The notes beneath the pieces were generated by a model. The model had not been told where the DNA came from and did no database searches. It was given only the letters and a program-made list of their open reading frames with translations. 64,000 nt of DNA from JAVDCA01 sp035293985. GTDB taxonomy: Bacteria; Pseudomonadota; Alphaproteobacteria; Rhizobiales; Xanthobacteraceae. The position numbers and the translations under genes were made by a program. The stretch is from the NCBI GenBank assembly GCA_035293985.1, contig DATGLS010000054.1, positions 83,304 to 147,303 on the forward strand, written 5' to 3'. This document shows, in pieces, positions 32,217-40,929 of the stretch (positions within the stretch are counted from its first letter, which is position 1; each line of letters opens with the position of its first letter).

Positions 32217-33500
32217 ATGAGCAAGCCGTTGAACAGAGACGCGATGATGGAGGCGACGCGTCTCGTGCGCGCCGGCCGCCTCGCCGAATCGACCGCGCTG
32301 ATCCGGCGCCTGCTGGCGCCGGGGTCCGGCGACGCGCATGAGCGCGCGGGCAAGCCGGCGAGCAAATCAAGCGCCGGCGGGGGGCGGATCATCGACGCGG
32401 AATTTCACATCGTCGAGGAGTCGGACGACACCGGCGCCAATACGGTAGCCGAGCGGCGCGCAATCGCGAGCCGACCGGTAGACGCGGGCGGCGGGGCGAC
32501 GAGCGAGCCGACGCAGCCGGTGTGGTCCGGGCTGCGCGGCCTGGTCGATCGCATCAAACGCCGCGCGGCGCGCGGACTGCACGGCCTGCGGCAGCCGGGC
32601 CCGGCGCCGACGCCGGAGATCGTGCCGCCGGGCGGGCGGTTCGTCGAGGCGATCTACGCCAACGCCGCGGGCCGGCGCGCCTACAAGCTCTATATCCCAA
32701 GCGGCTATCGCGGGCAGGCGGTGCCGCTCGTCGTGATGCTGCACGGCTGCACCCAGTCGCCCGACGATTTCGCCGCCGGTACACGCATGAACCTGGTGGC
32801 CGAGCAACACACCTGCCTCGTCGTCTATCCGGCGCAGAGCAGCGAGGCGAACGCGGCGAAATGCTGGAACTGGTTTCGCCCGGGCGATCAGCGGCGCGGG
32901 CAGGGTGAACCCTCGATCATCGCCGGCATCACGCGCGCGGTGATGCGCGACCATGCGGTCGATCCGCAACGCGTCTATATCGGCGGCCTGTCGGCCGGCG
33001 GCGCCGCCGCCGCCGTGATGGGAGCGGCGTATCCGGATCTCTATGCGGCGATGGGCGTGCACTCCGGCCTTGCGTGCGGGGCGGCGCGCGACGTGCCATC
33101 GGCGTTCGCGGCGATGCGGCAAGGCCCGTCCGGCGCGGCTTCCAGCAGCGGGATCGCGGGCGGCGAAGAGGGGCGCAGCGTTCCTACCATCGTCTTCCAT
33201 GGCGATGCCGACAGCACGGTGCATCCGCGCAACGGCGGCCATGTGATCGCGCAGGCCAGAGGCGCGACGCGCGCGACCGTGCAGGTGCAACGCGGCCGCA
33301 GCGAGGGCGGACACGCCTATACGCGCACGATCCATCGCGATGCGACGGGGCGCACGATCGTCGAGCAGTGGGAGATCCATGGTGCCGGACACGCGTGGTC
33401 GGGCGGCAGCCCGGCCGGCTCCTACACCGATCCGCGCGGCCCGGACGCCGCGCGGGAGATGCTGCGGTTCTTTCTGGAGCATCGGATCGCGGGGCTGTGA
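32217..33500 (+). CDS. PHB depolymerase/feruloyl esterase-type alpha/beta hydrolase
   Basis: A 427-residue protein of the extracellular-type short-chain PHA depolymerase or LpqC-like esterase family. The oxyanion motif is VMLHGCTQSPDDF near residue 173, and the lipase box is GGLSAGG with Ser259. The acid is likely Asp in HGDADSTVHP and the base His in GAGHAWSGG. A long N-terminal region of about 140 residues precedes the core, without a clear signal peptide, so it may be cytoplasmic. The natural substrate is either a short polyester or an aromatic ester. Confidence 0.9.
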   Translation: MSKPLNRDAMMEATRLVRAGRLAESTALIRRLLAPGSGDAHERAGKPASKSSAGGGRIIDAEFHIVEESDDTGANTVAERRAIASRPVDAGGGATSEPTQPVWSGLRGLVDRIKRRAARGLHGLRQPGPAPTPEIVPPGGRFVEAIYANAAGRRAYKLYIPSGYRGQAVPLVVMLHGCTQSPDDFAAGTRMNLVAEQHTCLVVYPAQSSEANAAKCWNWFRPGDQRRGQGEPSIIAGITRAVMRDHAVDPQRVYIGGLSAGGAAAAVMGAAYPDLYAAMGVHSGLACGAARDVPSAFAAMRQGPSGAASSSGIAGGEEGRSVPTIVFHGDADSTVHPRNGGHVIAQARGATRATVQVQRGRSEGGHAYTRTIHRDATGRTIVEQWEIHGAGHAWSGGSPAGSYTDPRGPDAAREMLRFFLEHRIAGL

Positions 33501-33508
33501 CGCGGTGA

Positions 33509-33590
33509 TTCGGCTTGCTCCGAGCAAGCGGCGCCCCCACCCGGCCCCCCTGCCATTCGCTTCGCGAATGGGGGGAGGGGAGCGCCCCGA
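33509..33590. repeat. GC-rich dispersed repeat copy
   Basis: TTGCTCCGAGCAAGCGGCGC, CCCCACCCGGCCCCC, then ATTCGCTTCGCGAATGGGGG and AGGGGAGCGC. It lies between the convergent esterase and tarD genes. Confidence 0.85.
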
Positions 33591-33669
33591 ATGGATCGCC
33601 GGCGAGGTACCACGCGCTGTGTGCCAAGTGGCGCCAGCGAAAGCGCGGCCATGACGAGAAGGAGGTGGG

Positions 33670-34839
33670 CTACGCCGCGAGCGCGCGCATCTCGGTGAAG
33701 AGATCGCGCTTTCCTTCGAAGCCGATGCCGGGGAGGTCGGGCATGGTGATGTGGCCGTCCTCGACCTCGACGCTGTCCGGGAAGCCGCCGTAGGGCTGGA
33801 ACAGGTCGGGGTAGCTCTCGTTGCCGCCGAGCCCGAGGCCGGCCGCGATGTTGAGCGACATCTGGTGGCCGCCATGTGGGATGCAGCGGCGTCGGGACCA
33901 GCCGCAGGTGGCGAGCACCGCGAGGGTGCGCTCGTACTCGACGAGGCCGTACGAAAGCGCGCAGTCGAACTGCAGCCAGTCGCGGTCCGGGCGCATGCCG
34001 CCGTAGCGGATCAAGTTGCGCGCATCCTGGTGGCTGAACAGGTTCTCGCCCGTCGCCATCGGGCCCGGATAGTATTCGGCAAGCGCCGCCTGGAGCGCAA
34101 AATCGAGCGGATCGCCGGCCTCCTCGTACCAGAAGAGCGGATAGGCGCGCAGCATCTTGGCGTAGGCGATGGCGGTGTCGAGATCGAAGCGGCCGTTGGC
34201 GTCGACCGCAAGGCGGGCGCGGTCGCCGATCTCGGCGAGCACCGCCTCGATGCGCGCGCGGTCCTCCTCGATCGGTGCGCCGCCGATCTTCATCTTCACC
34301 ACGGTGTAGCCGCGCTCGACGTAGGAGCGCATCTCGGCGCGCAGGGCGTCGAGGTCCTTGCCCGGGTAGTAGTAGCCGCCGGCGGCGTAGACGAAGACGC
34401 GCGGGTCGGCGGTGCGGCCATGGCGCTCGGCGAGCAGGCGAAACAGCGGCTTGCCGGCGATCTTGGCGGTGGCGTCCCACACCGCCATGTCGATGGTGCC
34501 GACCGCGACCGAGCGCTCGCCGTGGCCGCCCGGCTTCTCGTTCGCCATCATGGCGGTCCAGATGCGGTGGGGATCGAGGTTGGCGCCGCCGTCGTCGAGC
34601 AGGCTCCTCGGATCGGCGGCGAGGATGCGATCGGCGAAGCGCTCGCGGATGAGGCCGCCCTGGCCGTAGCGGCCGTTGGAGTTGAAGCCGTAGCCGACCA
34701 CCCGCTTGCCGTCGCGCACCACGTCGGTGACCAGGGCGACCAGGCTGGTCGTCATCCTGGTGAAGTCGATGTAGGCGTTGCGGATCGGCGAGGCGATCGG
34801 CTTGGTGACTTCCTTCACCTCGAGGATGCGGACCGACAT
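33670..34839 (-). CDS. tarD: D(-)-tartrate dehydratase
   Basis: A 389-residue enolase-superfamily enzyme that resembles Bradyrhizobium japonicum TarD along its whole length. The catalytic residues stand at the published positions: Lys182 and Lys184 (KMKIGG), metal ligands Asp213, Glu239 and Glu265, and His322 (PHGGHQ). It dehydrates D-tartrate to oxaloacetate using Mg2+. AAGGAGC precedes the ATG at 34839; the longer frame is a repeat artefact. A TctC binding protein is divergently encoded 425 bases away and could supply tartrate. Functional assignment is from recall of the TarD sequence. Confidence 0.93.
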   Translation of the reverse strand: MSVRILEVKEVTKPIASPIRNAYIDFTRMTTSLVALVTDVVRDGKRVVGYGFNSNGRYGQGGLIRERFADRILAADPRSLLDDGGANLDPHRIWTAMMANEKPGGHGERSVAVGTIDMAVWDATAKIAGKPLFRLLAERHGRTADPRVFVYAAGGYYYPGKDLDALRAEMRSYVERGYTVVKMKIGGAPIEEDRARIEAVLAEIGDRARLAVDANGRFDLDTAIAYAKMLRAYPLFWYEEAGDPLDFALQAALAEYYPGPMATGENLFSHQDARNLIRYGGMRPDRDWLQFDCALSYGLVEYERTLAVLATCGWSRRRCIPHGGHQMSLNIAAGLGLGGNESYPDLFQPYGGFPDSVEVEDGHITMPDLPGIGFEGKRDLFTEMRALAA

Positions 34840-34939
34840 TATTTGCTCCTTGTCCCGTTGATCGCGCTTAGATCGAGCCGCCGCCGCAGACGGCGCCCTC
34901 ACACCCGGATCGGGCTTGTCCGATCTCGGCATTCGCAAC

Positions 34940-35042
34940 GTCATGACCGCGAAAGCGCCGCGAAAGCGGGCATCCACGTCCTCGCTGCGAAAAGCAAGCA
35001 AGACGTGGATGGCCGGCCAAGCCCGGCCCCGACAGGCACCAA
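34940..35042. repeat. GTCATGACCGCGAAAGCG/CCACGTC palindromic repeat
   Basis: A hybrid of the CGTCATGGCC palindrome: the left arm reads CGTCATGACCGCGAAAGCGC, the centre CCACGTCCTCG and CAAGACGTGGATGG, and the right arm CCGGCCAAGCCCGGCC. It lies in the spacer between tarD and the divergent TctC gene. Confidence 0.78.
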
Positions 35043-35083
35043 AGCCCGCCTTGTCGTGGCCGGTCGCGCCACGTAGCTTGCAG

Positions 35084-35155
35084 GGTGCCGGCCTGGGTGC
35101 CGGCCTGGGTGCCGGCCTGGGTACCGGCCTGGGCGCCGGCCTGGGCGCCGGCCTG
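35084..35155. repeat. 12-base tandem repeat, six copies
   Basis: Six tandem copies of GGTGCCGGCCTG: copies 1-3 are identical, copy 4 reads GGTACCGGCCTG, and copies 5 and 6 read GGCGCCGGCCTG. The whole block is a multiple of three and is open in several frames, but it lies upstream of any convincing start. It sits in the divergent tarD/TctC promoter region. Confidence 0.95.
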
Positions 35156-35264
35156 GGCCGAAATGCCACATGGGCTGCGCCGCGCTCCTCGCTCGATCAT
35201 TCTCCAGCTGTCACCACAATCATCGTTCGCCTCGCGCAACGCCGACGCATCCTCGAGAGACATC

Positions 35265-36257
35265 ATGAACATCGCCCGTCGCCGCTTCCTGCATCTCACC
35301 GCGACCGCCGCCGTCATTCCCGCGGTGTTGCCGGCGCTCTCCGGCACCGCGCGGGCCGAGGACGCCTATCCGTCGCGCCCCGTGCACCTCATCGTCTTCT
35401 ACGCTGCGGGCGGGGGCAACGACATCATCGCGCGCCTGATGGGGCAGTGGCTGTCGCAGCGGCTCGGGCAATCGTTCGTCATCGAGAACCGGCCCGGCGG
35501 CGGCGGCAACATCGGGACCGAGTATGTCGCCCGCGCTGCGGCCGATGGCTACACGCTGATCCTGAGCTCGACCGCGAACGTGGTGAATGCGTCGCTCTAC
35601 CCCAACCTGAGCTTCGACTTCCTGCGCGATTTCGCGCCGGTCGCCAGCATCAGCTACGAGCCCAACATCATGGTGGTCAATCCATCGGTGCCGGCGAAGA
35701 CGGTCCCCGAGTTCATCGCCTATGCCAAGGCCAATCCGGGCAAGCTCAACTTCGGATCGGCCGGCATCGGCTCCTCGCAGCAGATGTCGGGCGAGATGTT
35801 CAAGATGATGGCCGGGGTCGAGATGACGCACGTGCCGTTCCGCGGCACGGCGCCGGCGCTGACCGCGCTGCTCGGCAATCAGGTGCAGCTCATGTTCGGC
35901 AGCATGCCGGCGACGCTGCCCTACGTGAAATCGGGCAAGCTGCGGGCGCTGGCGGTGACGACGGCGAAGCGCTCGGACGCGTTGCCGGATGTCCCGACGG
36001 TGGGCGAGTTCCTGCCGGGCTTCGATGCCAGCGTCTATTATGGGATATGCGCGCCGAAGAACACGCCGGCCGCGGTCATCGACAAGCTCAACAAGGAGAT
36101 CAATGCGGGTCTCGCCGATCCGGGGCTCAAGAAGAAGCTGCTCGATCTCGGCAGCACCGTGCTGCCGGGGTCGCCGGCGGATTTCGGCAAGTTTCTGGCG
36201 AACGAGACCGAGAAGTGGGCGAAGGTGGTGAAGTTCGCGCACATCAAGGCGGAGTGA
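35265..36257 (+). CDS. Bug/TctC family solute-binding protein (Tat signal)
   Basis: A 330-residue protein starting with a Tat-type leader (ARRRFLHLTATAAVIPA), then YPSRPVHLIVFYAAGGGNDI, IENRPGGGGNIGTEYVA, AADGYTLIL, HVPFRGTAPALTALLG and DVPTVGEFLPGF. All are ordered Bug/TctC signatures. ATG 35265 is preferred; the frame extends upstream through a tandem repeat, where it encodes only PAWVPAW-like sequence. Divergent to tarD, it may bind tartrate or a related dicarboxylate, but no membrane subunits are adjacent. The ligand is inference. Confidence 0.92.
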   Translation: MNIARRRFLHLTATAAVIPAVLPALSGTARAEDAYPSRPVHLIVFYAAGGGNDIIARLMGQWLSQRLGQSFVIENRPGGGGNIGTEYVARAAADGYTLILSSTANVVNASLYPNLSFDFLRDFAPVASISYEPNIMVVNPSVPAKTVPEFIAYAKANPGKLNFGSAGIGSSQQMSGEMFKMMAGVEMTHVPFRGTAPALTALLGNQVQLMFGSMPATLPYVKSGKLRALAVTTAKRSDALPDVPTVGEFLPGFDASVYYGICAPKNTPAAVIDKLNKEINAGLADPGLKKKLLDLGSTVLPGSPADFGKFLANETEKWAKVVKFAHIKAE

Positions 36258-36321
36258 ATCTCGCGCCGGTGCGATGTCCGAGTTCGGTCGGGTGGCGCGC
36301 AACACCATATGGGCGCCTTCC

Positions 36322-36440
36322 CCACTTGCTCAGAGCAAGCGGCGCCCCCCATCCGCCTTCGCCCTTCGGGTCAGGGCGGACAGACCCCCCCGACCCCTCC
36401 TCCCACGCTCTGCGCGTGGGGGGAGGGGAGCGCGGGCACT
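36322..36440. repeat. GC-rich dispersed repeat copy with insert
   Basis: CACTTGCTCAGAGCAAGCGG, a CCCATCCGCCTTCGCCCTTC insert not seen in other copies, CCCCCGACCCCTCC, then ACGCTCTGCGCGTGGGGGGA and GGGGAGCGCGGGC. It fills most of the spacer before the WG-repeat gene. Confidence 0.82.
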
Positions 36441-36488
36441 TTGCTTGCCTTACGCCGCATGTTGGTATCCGATCGATCAGGGCGACCA

Positions 36489-37031
36489 ATGACCAGGCTT
36501 GCTTTTCTCTGCGTCGCGTTGCTGATGGCGGCGCCGGGCGGCGCGGCGGCGGCCGATTGCGTGTCGCTTGGGGATGAACCGCACGATATCGGCCCGTGCA
36601 CGCGCGTCGATTCCGCCGGGCAATGGTGGGTCAAGGCCGAGTACCTGCACGCCCTGACGTTCGACGAGCAGGGCATCGCCGCGGTCTGGATCCGCGCCAT
36701 CCAACGCTTTCACTACGTCGGGCGCGACGGGCGTATGGCGCCGGTCATCACCTTCGACAACGGGCCGGATTACTTCGTCGAAGGGCTGGCGCGAACGCCG
36801 CTCGGCGGCAGGATCGGCTATATCGACCGGTCGCTGCGGGTGGTGATACCGCCGCGCTATGACTGGGGCTCTCCGTTCGAGCACGGCAGGGCAGCGGTGT
36901 GCAACGGCTGCGTGCCGAAACGTGAGGGCGAGCACGTGTTCATGGAAGGCGGTCTGTGGGGACTGATCGACCGCGACGGTCGCGAGATCGTGCCGCTGAA
37001 GTATCGGTCCGCGGAAGAGCTGCCGAAGTGA
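36489..37031 (+). CDS. Exported WG-repeat protein
   Basis: A 180-residue protein with a signal peptide (TRLAFLCVALLMAAPGGAAA) and a Cys-containing N-terminus (DCVSLGD, GPCTRVD). Two WG-type beta repeats follow: GRIGYIDRSLRVVIPPRYDW near 118 and GLWGLIDRDGREIVPLKY near 155. WG repeats are found in secreted and surface proteins of unknown function. The ATG at 36489 is the only one that starts a signal peptide. Confidence 0.82.
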   Translation: MTRLAFLCVALLMAAPGGAAAADCVSLGDEPHDIGPCTRVDSAGQWWVKAEYLHALTFDEQGIAAVWIRAIQRFHYVGRDGRMAPVITFDNGPDYFVEGLARTPLGGRIGYIDRSLRVVIPPRYDWGSPFEHGRAAVCNGCVPKREGEHVFMEGGLWGLIDRDGREIVPLKYRSAEELPK

Positions 37032-37084
37032 GGCTGCGAGGGAGCGCTGGCGCGCTCGCCGCCCGGCGCATACGGACCGTGAGG

Positions 37085-37184
37085 TGCGGCTTCCAAGATC
37101 GGCCATGAGATCGGCCAAATTTGCTTTACTGAGCTAATTATCATATATCGTCCAGATATTTACTAATCATCAGAATCGGCCAAA
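37085..37184 (+). promoter_or_regulatory. AT-rich leader of fic with reiterated GATCGGCCA
   Basis: AGATCGGCCATGAGATCGGCC shows two direct copies of AGATCGGCC, and a third related copy AATCGGCCAAA ends at the start codon. The 50 bases between are strikingly AT-rich (AGCTAATTATCATATATCGT). It is a plausible promoter with operator sites, perhaps bound by the Fic protein's own C-terminal winged helix. That is inference. Confidence 0.5.
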
Positions 37185-38381
37185 ATGCTTGTACTCGAAA
37201 CCCCGCAACACATTGAGCCCACGCGGCTCGAAGCCACCCCGGCCACCGTCGCCGACGCAGTCGCCGAGCTCTCCGCCGAGACTGCCGTGCTGGGCGCCGC
37301 CCTGCATCCGCGCACGGCGGCGAACCTCGCCGATCTCGTGCGGGTGATGAACGCGTACTACAGCAACCTCATCGAAGGCCACGTCACGCATCCGCGCGAC
37401 ATCGTGCGGGCGCTGGCGGGCGAGCTCGACACCGACCAGACGCGCCGCAATCTCCAGATCGAGGCGGCCGCCCATGTGCGCGTGCAAGCCGAGCTCGATC
37501 GAATGGGCCGCGAGGACCACCTGCCCGAGCCGGCCTCGCGCGATTTCCTGCGCTGGCTGCACCGCGAATTCTACGGTGAGGCGCCCGCCGAGATGCTCGT
37601 CATCCGCGGAGCGGATCGCGCCATCCGCATGGAGCCGGGCGCCTGGCGCTCGCGCCCCGAGCATGAAGTTGCGGTCGGGCGGCACATGCCGCCGTCGAGC
37701 GAACGGGTCGAGGATTTCATGGTCTACTTCGAGGAGCACTATCGGTTCGCCGGGCTCGGCAAAGCCTCGCGCGTGCTCGCGATTGCGGCCGCGCATCATC
37801 GATTCAACTATATTCATCCGTTCCCCGACGGGAATGGGCGCGTGAGCCGGCTCATGAGCCACGCCATGGCGCACGCGGCCGGCATCGGCGCGCACGGGTT
37901 GTGGTCGATCTCACGCGGGCTTGCGCGCGGCATCGAGAGCCGCGGCGAGTACAAGCGAATGATGGATCACGCCGACATGCCGCGGCAGGGCGACCTGGAC
38001 GGCCGCGGCAATCTCTCGCAACGGGCGCTCGCAGATTTCACGCTCTGGTTCCTGCAGGTCGCGCTCGACCAGGTGCGATTCATGTCGGCGCTCCTCGCGC
38101 TCGATACGCTGGCGCTGCGGTTGCGCACTTATGTCGAGCGCAGCGAGACGCTCAGGCCCCAGGCAGGACGCCTTCTGGAGGAAGCTTTGACTCGCGGCGC
38201 GTTCGAGCGCGGGGAGGCGGCGCGCATCACCGGATTGCCGGAGCGCACGGCGCGCCGCGTCGTCAACGATGTGGTCGCGCACGGGCTGCTCGGGTCGGAC
38301 ACGCCGAAAGGGCCGCTGTCGCTGCGGTTTCCGGAAGATGCTCTCGACGTGTTGTTTCCGCGACTGTTTCCGGAGACGTAG
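37185..38381 (+). CDS. Class II Fic protein with C-terminal winged-helix domain
   Basis: A 398-residue Fic protein. The N-terminal inhibitory helix carries YYSNLIEGH, in which Ser60 and Glu64-Gly65 fit (S/T)xxxE(G/N), so it is self-inhibited (class II). The catalytic motif is HPFPDGNGRVSR at 210-221. The C-terminus (about 330-398) looks like a winged helix (RGEAARITGLPERTARRVVND). Such proteins AMPylate targets and may regulate their own promoter. AT-rich DNA with reiterated GATCGGCC lies directly upstream. No separate antitoxin is required or seen. Confidence 0.92.
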   Translation: MLVLETPQHIEPTRLEATPATVADAVAELSAETAVLGAALHPRTAANLADLVRVMNAYYSNLIEGHVTHPRDIVRALAGELDTDQTRRNLQIEAAAHVRVQAELDRMGREDHLPEPASRDFLRWLHREFYGEAPAEMLVIRGADRAIRMEPGAWRSRPEHEVAVGRHMPPSSERVEDFMVYFEEHYRFAGLGKASRVLAIAAAHHRFNYIHPFPDGNGRVSRLMSHAMAHAAGIGAHGLWSISRGLARGIESRGEYKRMMDHADMPRQGDLDGRGNLSQRALADFTLWFLQVALDQVRFMSALLALDTLALRLRTYVERSETLRPQAGRLLEEALTRGAFERGEAARITGLPERTARRVVNDVVAHGLLGSDTPKGPLSLRFPEDALDVLFPRLFPET

Positions 38382-38564
38382 TGGAATTGCGAACGGCTCC
38401 CTTGATTCAGCCGCCCATGCGGCGCCTTCGAACGTCGCGTCGTGAGCGCGGGGCAGCGCCGGCGCTGTGCCCACCTTGCGGTGCAGGCACGCATGCGCCG
38501 CCCAGGATGGCCGGACTCCCGCTTGGCCGAGAAAGGGCGCAAGGTGGCCCATGGAGAAGAGGCC

Positions 38565-38882
38565 ATGACCGACAAAACCATTGATCTCGACACGCACCGT
38601 GGGATGACGGCGCAAAAAGAAACCCGGCTGCGCAGGCTTCATGCGGAGGTCCGCGACCAGCGCGATGCGCTGCGCGCCCGGCAGGACGCATTGGAAGAGC
38701 AGCTGGTCGCGGCGCCGGCCGAGAGCTGGGAGGAGGCGGCCGAAAAGGCGCGCTATCTGCTCACCCTGTTCGCGGCCAGCGTGGATGCCCAGGACCCGCG
38801 GCGGCAGAAGCTGATCGCCGCGGTCCTCGCCGACTTCGACCGCCTCGGCGGCGAAGCGGAGACGCCAACGACGCCATCGTGA
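38565..38882 (+). CDS. Hypothetical coiled-coil-like protein
   Basis: A 105-residue protein with a helical, charged core (RLRRLHAEVRDQRDALRARQ) followed by EKARYLLTLFAASVDAQDPR and a C-terminal RQKLIAAVLADFDRL. GGAGAAGAGG precedes the ATG at 38565. The first half is probably a coiled coil. It is followed 22 bases later by another small gene in the same orientation. I do not recognise a family. Confidence 0.72.
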   Translation: MTDKTIDLDTHRGMTAQKETRLRRLHAEVRDQRDALRARQDALEEQLVAAPAESWEEAAEKARYLLTLFAASVDAQDPRRQKLIAAVLADFDRLGGEAETPTTPS

Positions 38883-38904
38883 AACAATCGGGAAGGACTT
38901 AGGC

Positions 38905-39108
38905 ATGCAATACGAAATCGCGCTCATCGAGGACGGGCCGGGCTCATACAGATTCACCTTCATGTCGGCGCGCGGGGAGCTTTCGGGCCGCGTGACGGTC
39001 GGCGTGGAAGGGCCGCCCGACCGGCGGTCCTGGGCGGACCGAGAGCAGGCGGCCAAGAACCAGATTCTCGCTCTGTCGCGAGAGTTCTCAGCGGCGTGCG
39101 GCGACTGA
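38905..39108 (+). CDS. Small hypothetical protein
   Basis: A 67-residue acidic protein with MQYEIALIEDGPGSYRFTFM, then RVTVGVEGPPDRRSWADREQ and AKNQILALSREFSAA. The first part is predicted beta, the second a helix. GGGAAGGACTTAGGC precedes the ATG. It follows the 105-residue gene by 22 bases and probably shares its transcript. The function is unknown. Confidence 0.7.
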   Translation: MQYEIALIEDGPGSYRFTFMSARGELSGRVTVGVEGPPDRRSWADREQAAKNQILALSREFSAACGD

Positions 39109-39255
39109 CCCGGACGAGGTCGAGCGCATGGAGAACGGTCGACGGCCGAGATGGCGAGGGCGCGGGCTCAGCAGTTGCCGATGGCGCGCGGCAACGGATA
39201 ACCGGCGCTGTCGTAGAGATAGCGCATCTCGGCCGCCCGGAAGCGCGCCTCCTGC

Positions 39256-39549
39256 TCAACCCTGTTTCTTGCGGTCGACGCCGGTCGTGGGGCCGACGGG
39301 GCCGCGGGGCGCGCGGCGCAGGCCCTCGGGCACGGGCGGCTCGACGGCGTCGCGCACGACCGGGTCGCCGCGCACGTCGGCGCCCTGCTGGTCGCGCTGA
39401 TGCGGCGTCGTCTGCTCGCGGATCTTGTCCTCGCGCACCGGCATTCCGGCCGCGCCGGCCGGATCATAAGCGCCGTGGCGCTCGTCGCGGGTCTCGGTCG
39501 GATCTTGAACGTAGGGCTGCTTGCGATGGTTCTGGGTCACGGTCGGCAT
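39256..39549 (-). CDS. Disordered hydrophilic hypothetical protein
   Basis: A 97-residue protein with MPTVTQNHRKQPYVQDPTET and repeated Pro, Arg, Asp and Gln residues (REDKIREQTTPHQRDQQGAD, RRAPRGPVGPTTGVD). It is almost certainly disordered. GAGGAG lies immediately before the ATG, too close to be ideal, so a GTG nine bases on (VTQNH) may be the real start. I recall similar proteins in Rhizobiales, but no function is known. Confidence 0.62.
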   Translation of the reverse strand: MPTVTQNHRKQPYVQDPTETRDERHGAYDPAGAAGMPVREDKIREQTTPHQRDQQGADVRGDPVVRDAVEPPVPEGLRRAPRGPVGPTTGVDRKKQG

Positions 39550-39610
39550 CTCCTCGTCGCGGTAACGGGGAGACGATGGCGGGCGTTCCAAGGCGGCAGA
39601 GGAGACGCAA

Positions 39611-39649
39611 AGAGCCCCGGACCCGCGAAAGGGTCCAGGGCTCTTTTTT
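39611..39649 (+). terminator. Strong bidirectional-type terminator hairpin
   Basis: AGAGCCCCGGACCC-GCGAAA-GGGTCCAGGGCTCT, a 14-base-pair stem with one mismatch, followed by TTTTT on the plus strand. On the minus strand only a short TTT follows. It can end plus-strand transcripts from the 38.6-39.1 kb genes, and perhaps minus-strand transcripts from the PfkB gene. Confidence 0.85.
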
Positions 39650-39721
39650 AGTCGTTCGCCAGAGCGCAGAGGAAACTCTGCCCGCTGCTACAATCCGCGG
39701 GCCGCGGGGTTGGTTCCGCTC

Positions 39722-39806
39722 CGGCTCATTCGGAGCAAGCGGCGCCCTCACCCGCGAGCCCTCCCTGCCAGGCGCTTCGCGCGCGGCGGGAGGGGAGCGC
39801 TGGCAC
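39722..39806. repeat. GC-rich dispersed repeat copy
   Basis: CTCATTCGGAGCAAGCGGCG, CCCTCACCCGCGAGCCCTCC, then AGGCGCTTCGCGCGCGGCGG and GAGGGGAGCGCTGGCA. It abuts the stop of the PfkB-family gene. Confidence 0.82.
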
Positions 39807-39816
39807 CGCGCTCGCT

Positions 39817-40926
39817 TTACGGCGCGGGATGGCCGGCCAAATCCCAGCGTCGCACCTTGTGGTGCGCCAGCTCACGCAGCCGCTGCTCGATGGCGTTGCG
39901 CGTCATCAGGCCGGTCTGCGTGTCGGCATGCGCCACCACGGCGCCTGCGTTGACGCTCGCGGCCAACAGCGATTCCTCGATCGGGCGGCCGAGCGCCTGC
40001 CAGGCGACGAAGGTCGACGCGAAGGCGTCGCCGGCGCCCGACGTGCCGGCGACCTTGGTGTCGACGGCGGGGCAGTAGAGCACCGCGTCCTTCGTGCCCG
40101 CATAGGCGCCGCGGCCGCCGTCGGTGACGAGCACGAGACGCGGGCCCATGGTCAGCACCGCCTTGATGAAGGCGAGGAGCGTCATCTCGAAGCCGCCGGA
40201 GGCGAGACCGCGGGCGGCGAGCGCCGGCGGCTCCTCGCCGGGGGTGAGCGCGAAGGTCGCGCCGCCCTCGCCGAACGCGACGGTGAGGCGCGGCACCAGC
40301 ACGTCGGCCTCGGCGCGGTTGAGCGCCAGGATGTCGATGTCGGCGAGGCTCTCCTGGAAGGCGCCGGCGCGGGCCGAGAGCTGGCGCACGCCCGGGTTGG
40401 CGGCGACGAGGGCGCCGCGCGCCTTGGCGCGGCGCACCAGGGCGGGAAAGCAGTCGGCGGACTGGTTGCTCAGGTTCGACACGTAGATGACGTCGATCGC
40501 GAACAGGTCGTCGACGAGGTCGGCGGGCTCGAGCAACGTGTTCGCGCCGCGGAACGTGAAGATCGCGGCGTTGCGGTCATGCGAGGCGACAAGCACGGCG
40601 GCGCCGGTCGGCGCGCGCGGGTCGCGCAGCGCGAAGCGGGTCGAGATGCGCTCCTGCGCGAGCCGCGCCAGCACGGTCTCGGCGCGCTCGTCCTGCCCGA
40701 GCTTGACCAGGGTCGCGACATCGAGGCCGAGCCGCGCCATGGCGACGGCGGCGTTGACGGCGCCGCCGCCGCAATGGGTCGAGATCTCGCCGGCCTCGGT
40801 CTTGCGCCCTTCCTCGAGCAGCAGGAACGACGAGTCCGCATTGAGCATGGTCATGCGCTCGATGCGGTCGCTGTCGATGATGGCGATGGTGTCGATCATC
40901 GCGCTGCCGACGGTCAGGACTTTCAT
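39817..40926 (-). CDS. PfkB family carbohydrate/nucleoside kinase
   Basis: A 369-residue ribokinase-like protein with an N-terminal GSAMIDTIAIIDSDRIER, the substrate-side motif HCGGGAVNAAVAMARLG near 51, and the catalytic anion-hole motif GTSGAGDAFAS near 305, with Asp as base. It phosphorylates a sugar or nucleoside with ATP in the cytoplasm. It is longer than ribokinase (about 310) because of inserts around 225-245. No sugar catabolic genes adjoin it, so the substrate cannot be predicted. Confidence 0.92.
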   Translation of the reverse strand: MKVLTVGSAMIDTIAIIDSDRIERMTMLNADSSFLLLEEGRKTEAGEISTHCGGGAVNAAVAMARLGLDVATLVKLGQDERAETVLARLAQERISTRFALRDPRAPTGAAVLVASHDRNAAIFTFRGANTLLEPADLVDDLFAIDVIYVSNLSNQSADCFPALVRRAKARGALVAANPGVRQLSARAGAFQESLADIDILALNRAEADVLVPRLTVAFGEGGATFALTPGEEPPALAARGLASGGFEMTLLAFIKAVLTMGPRLVLVTDGGRGAYAGTKDAVLYCPAVDTKVAGTSGAGDAFASTFVAWQALGRPIEESLLAASVNAGAVVAHADTQTGLMTRNAIEQRLRELAHHKVRRWDLAGHPAP

Positions 40927-40929
40927 GGG

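Noticed and set aside
35085..35264. N-terminal extension of the TctC protein through the tandem repeat
   Set aside because: The sequence is a PAWVPAW repeat with no ribosome binding site, and a proper Tat signal starts at 35265.
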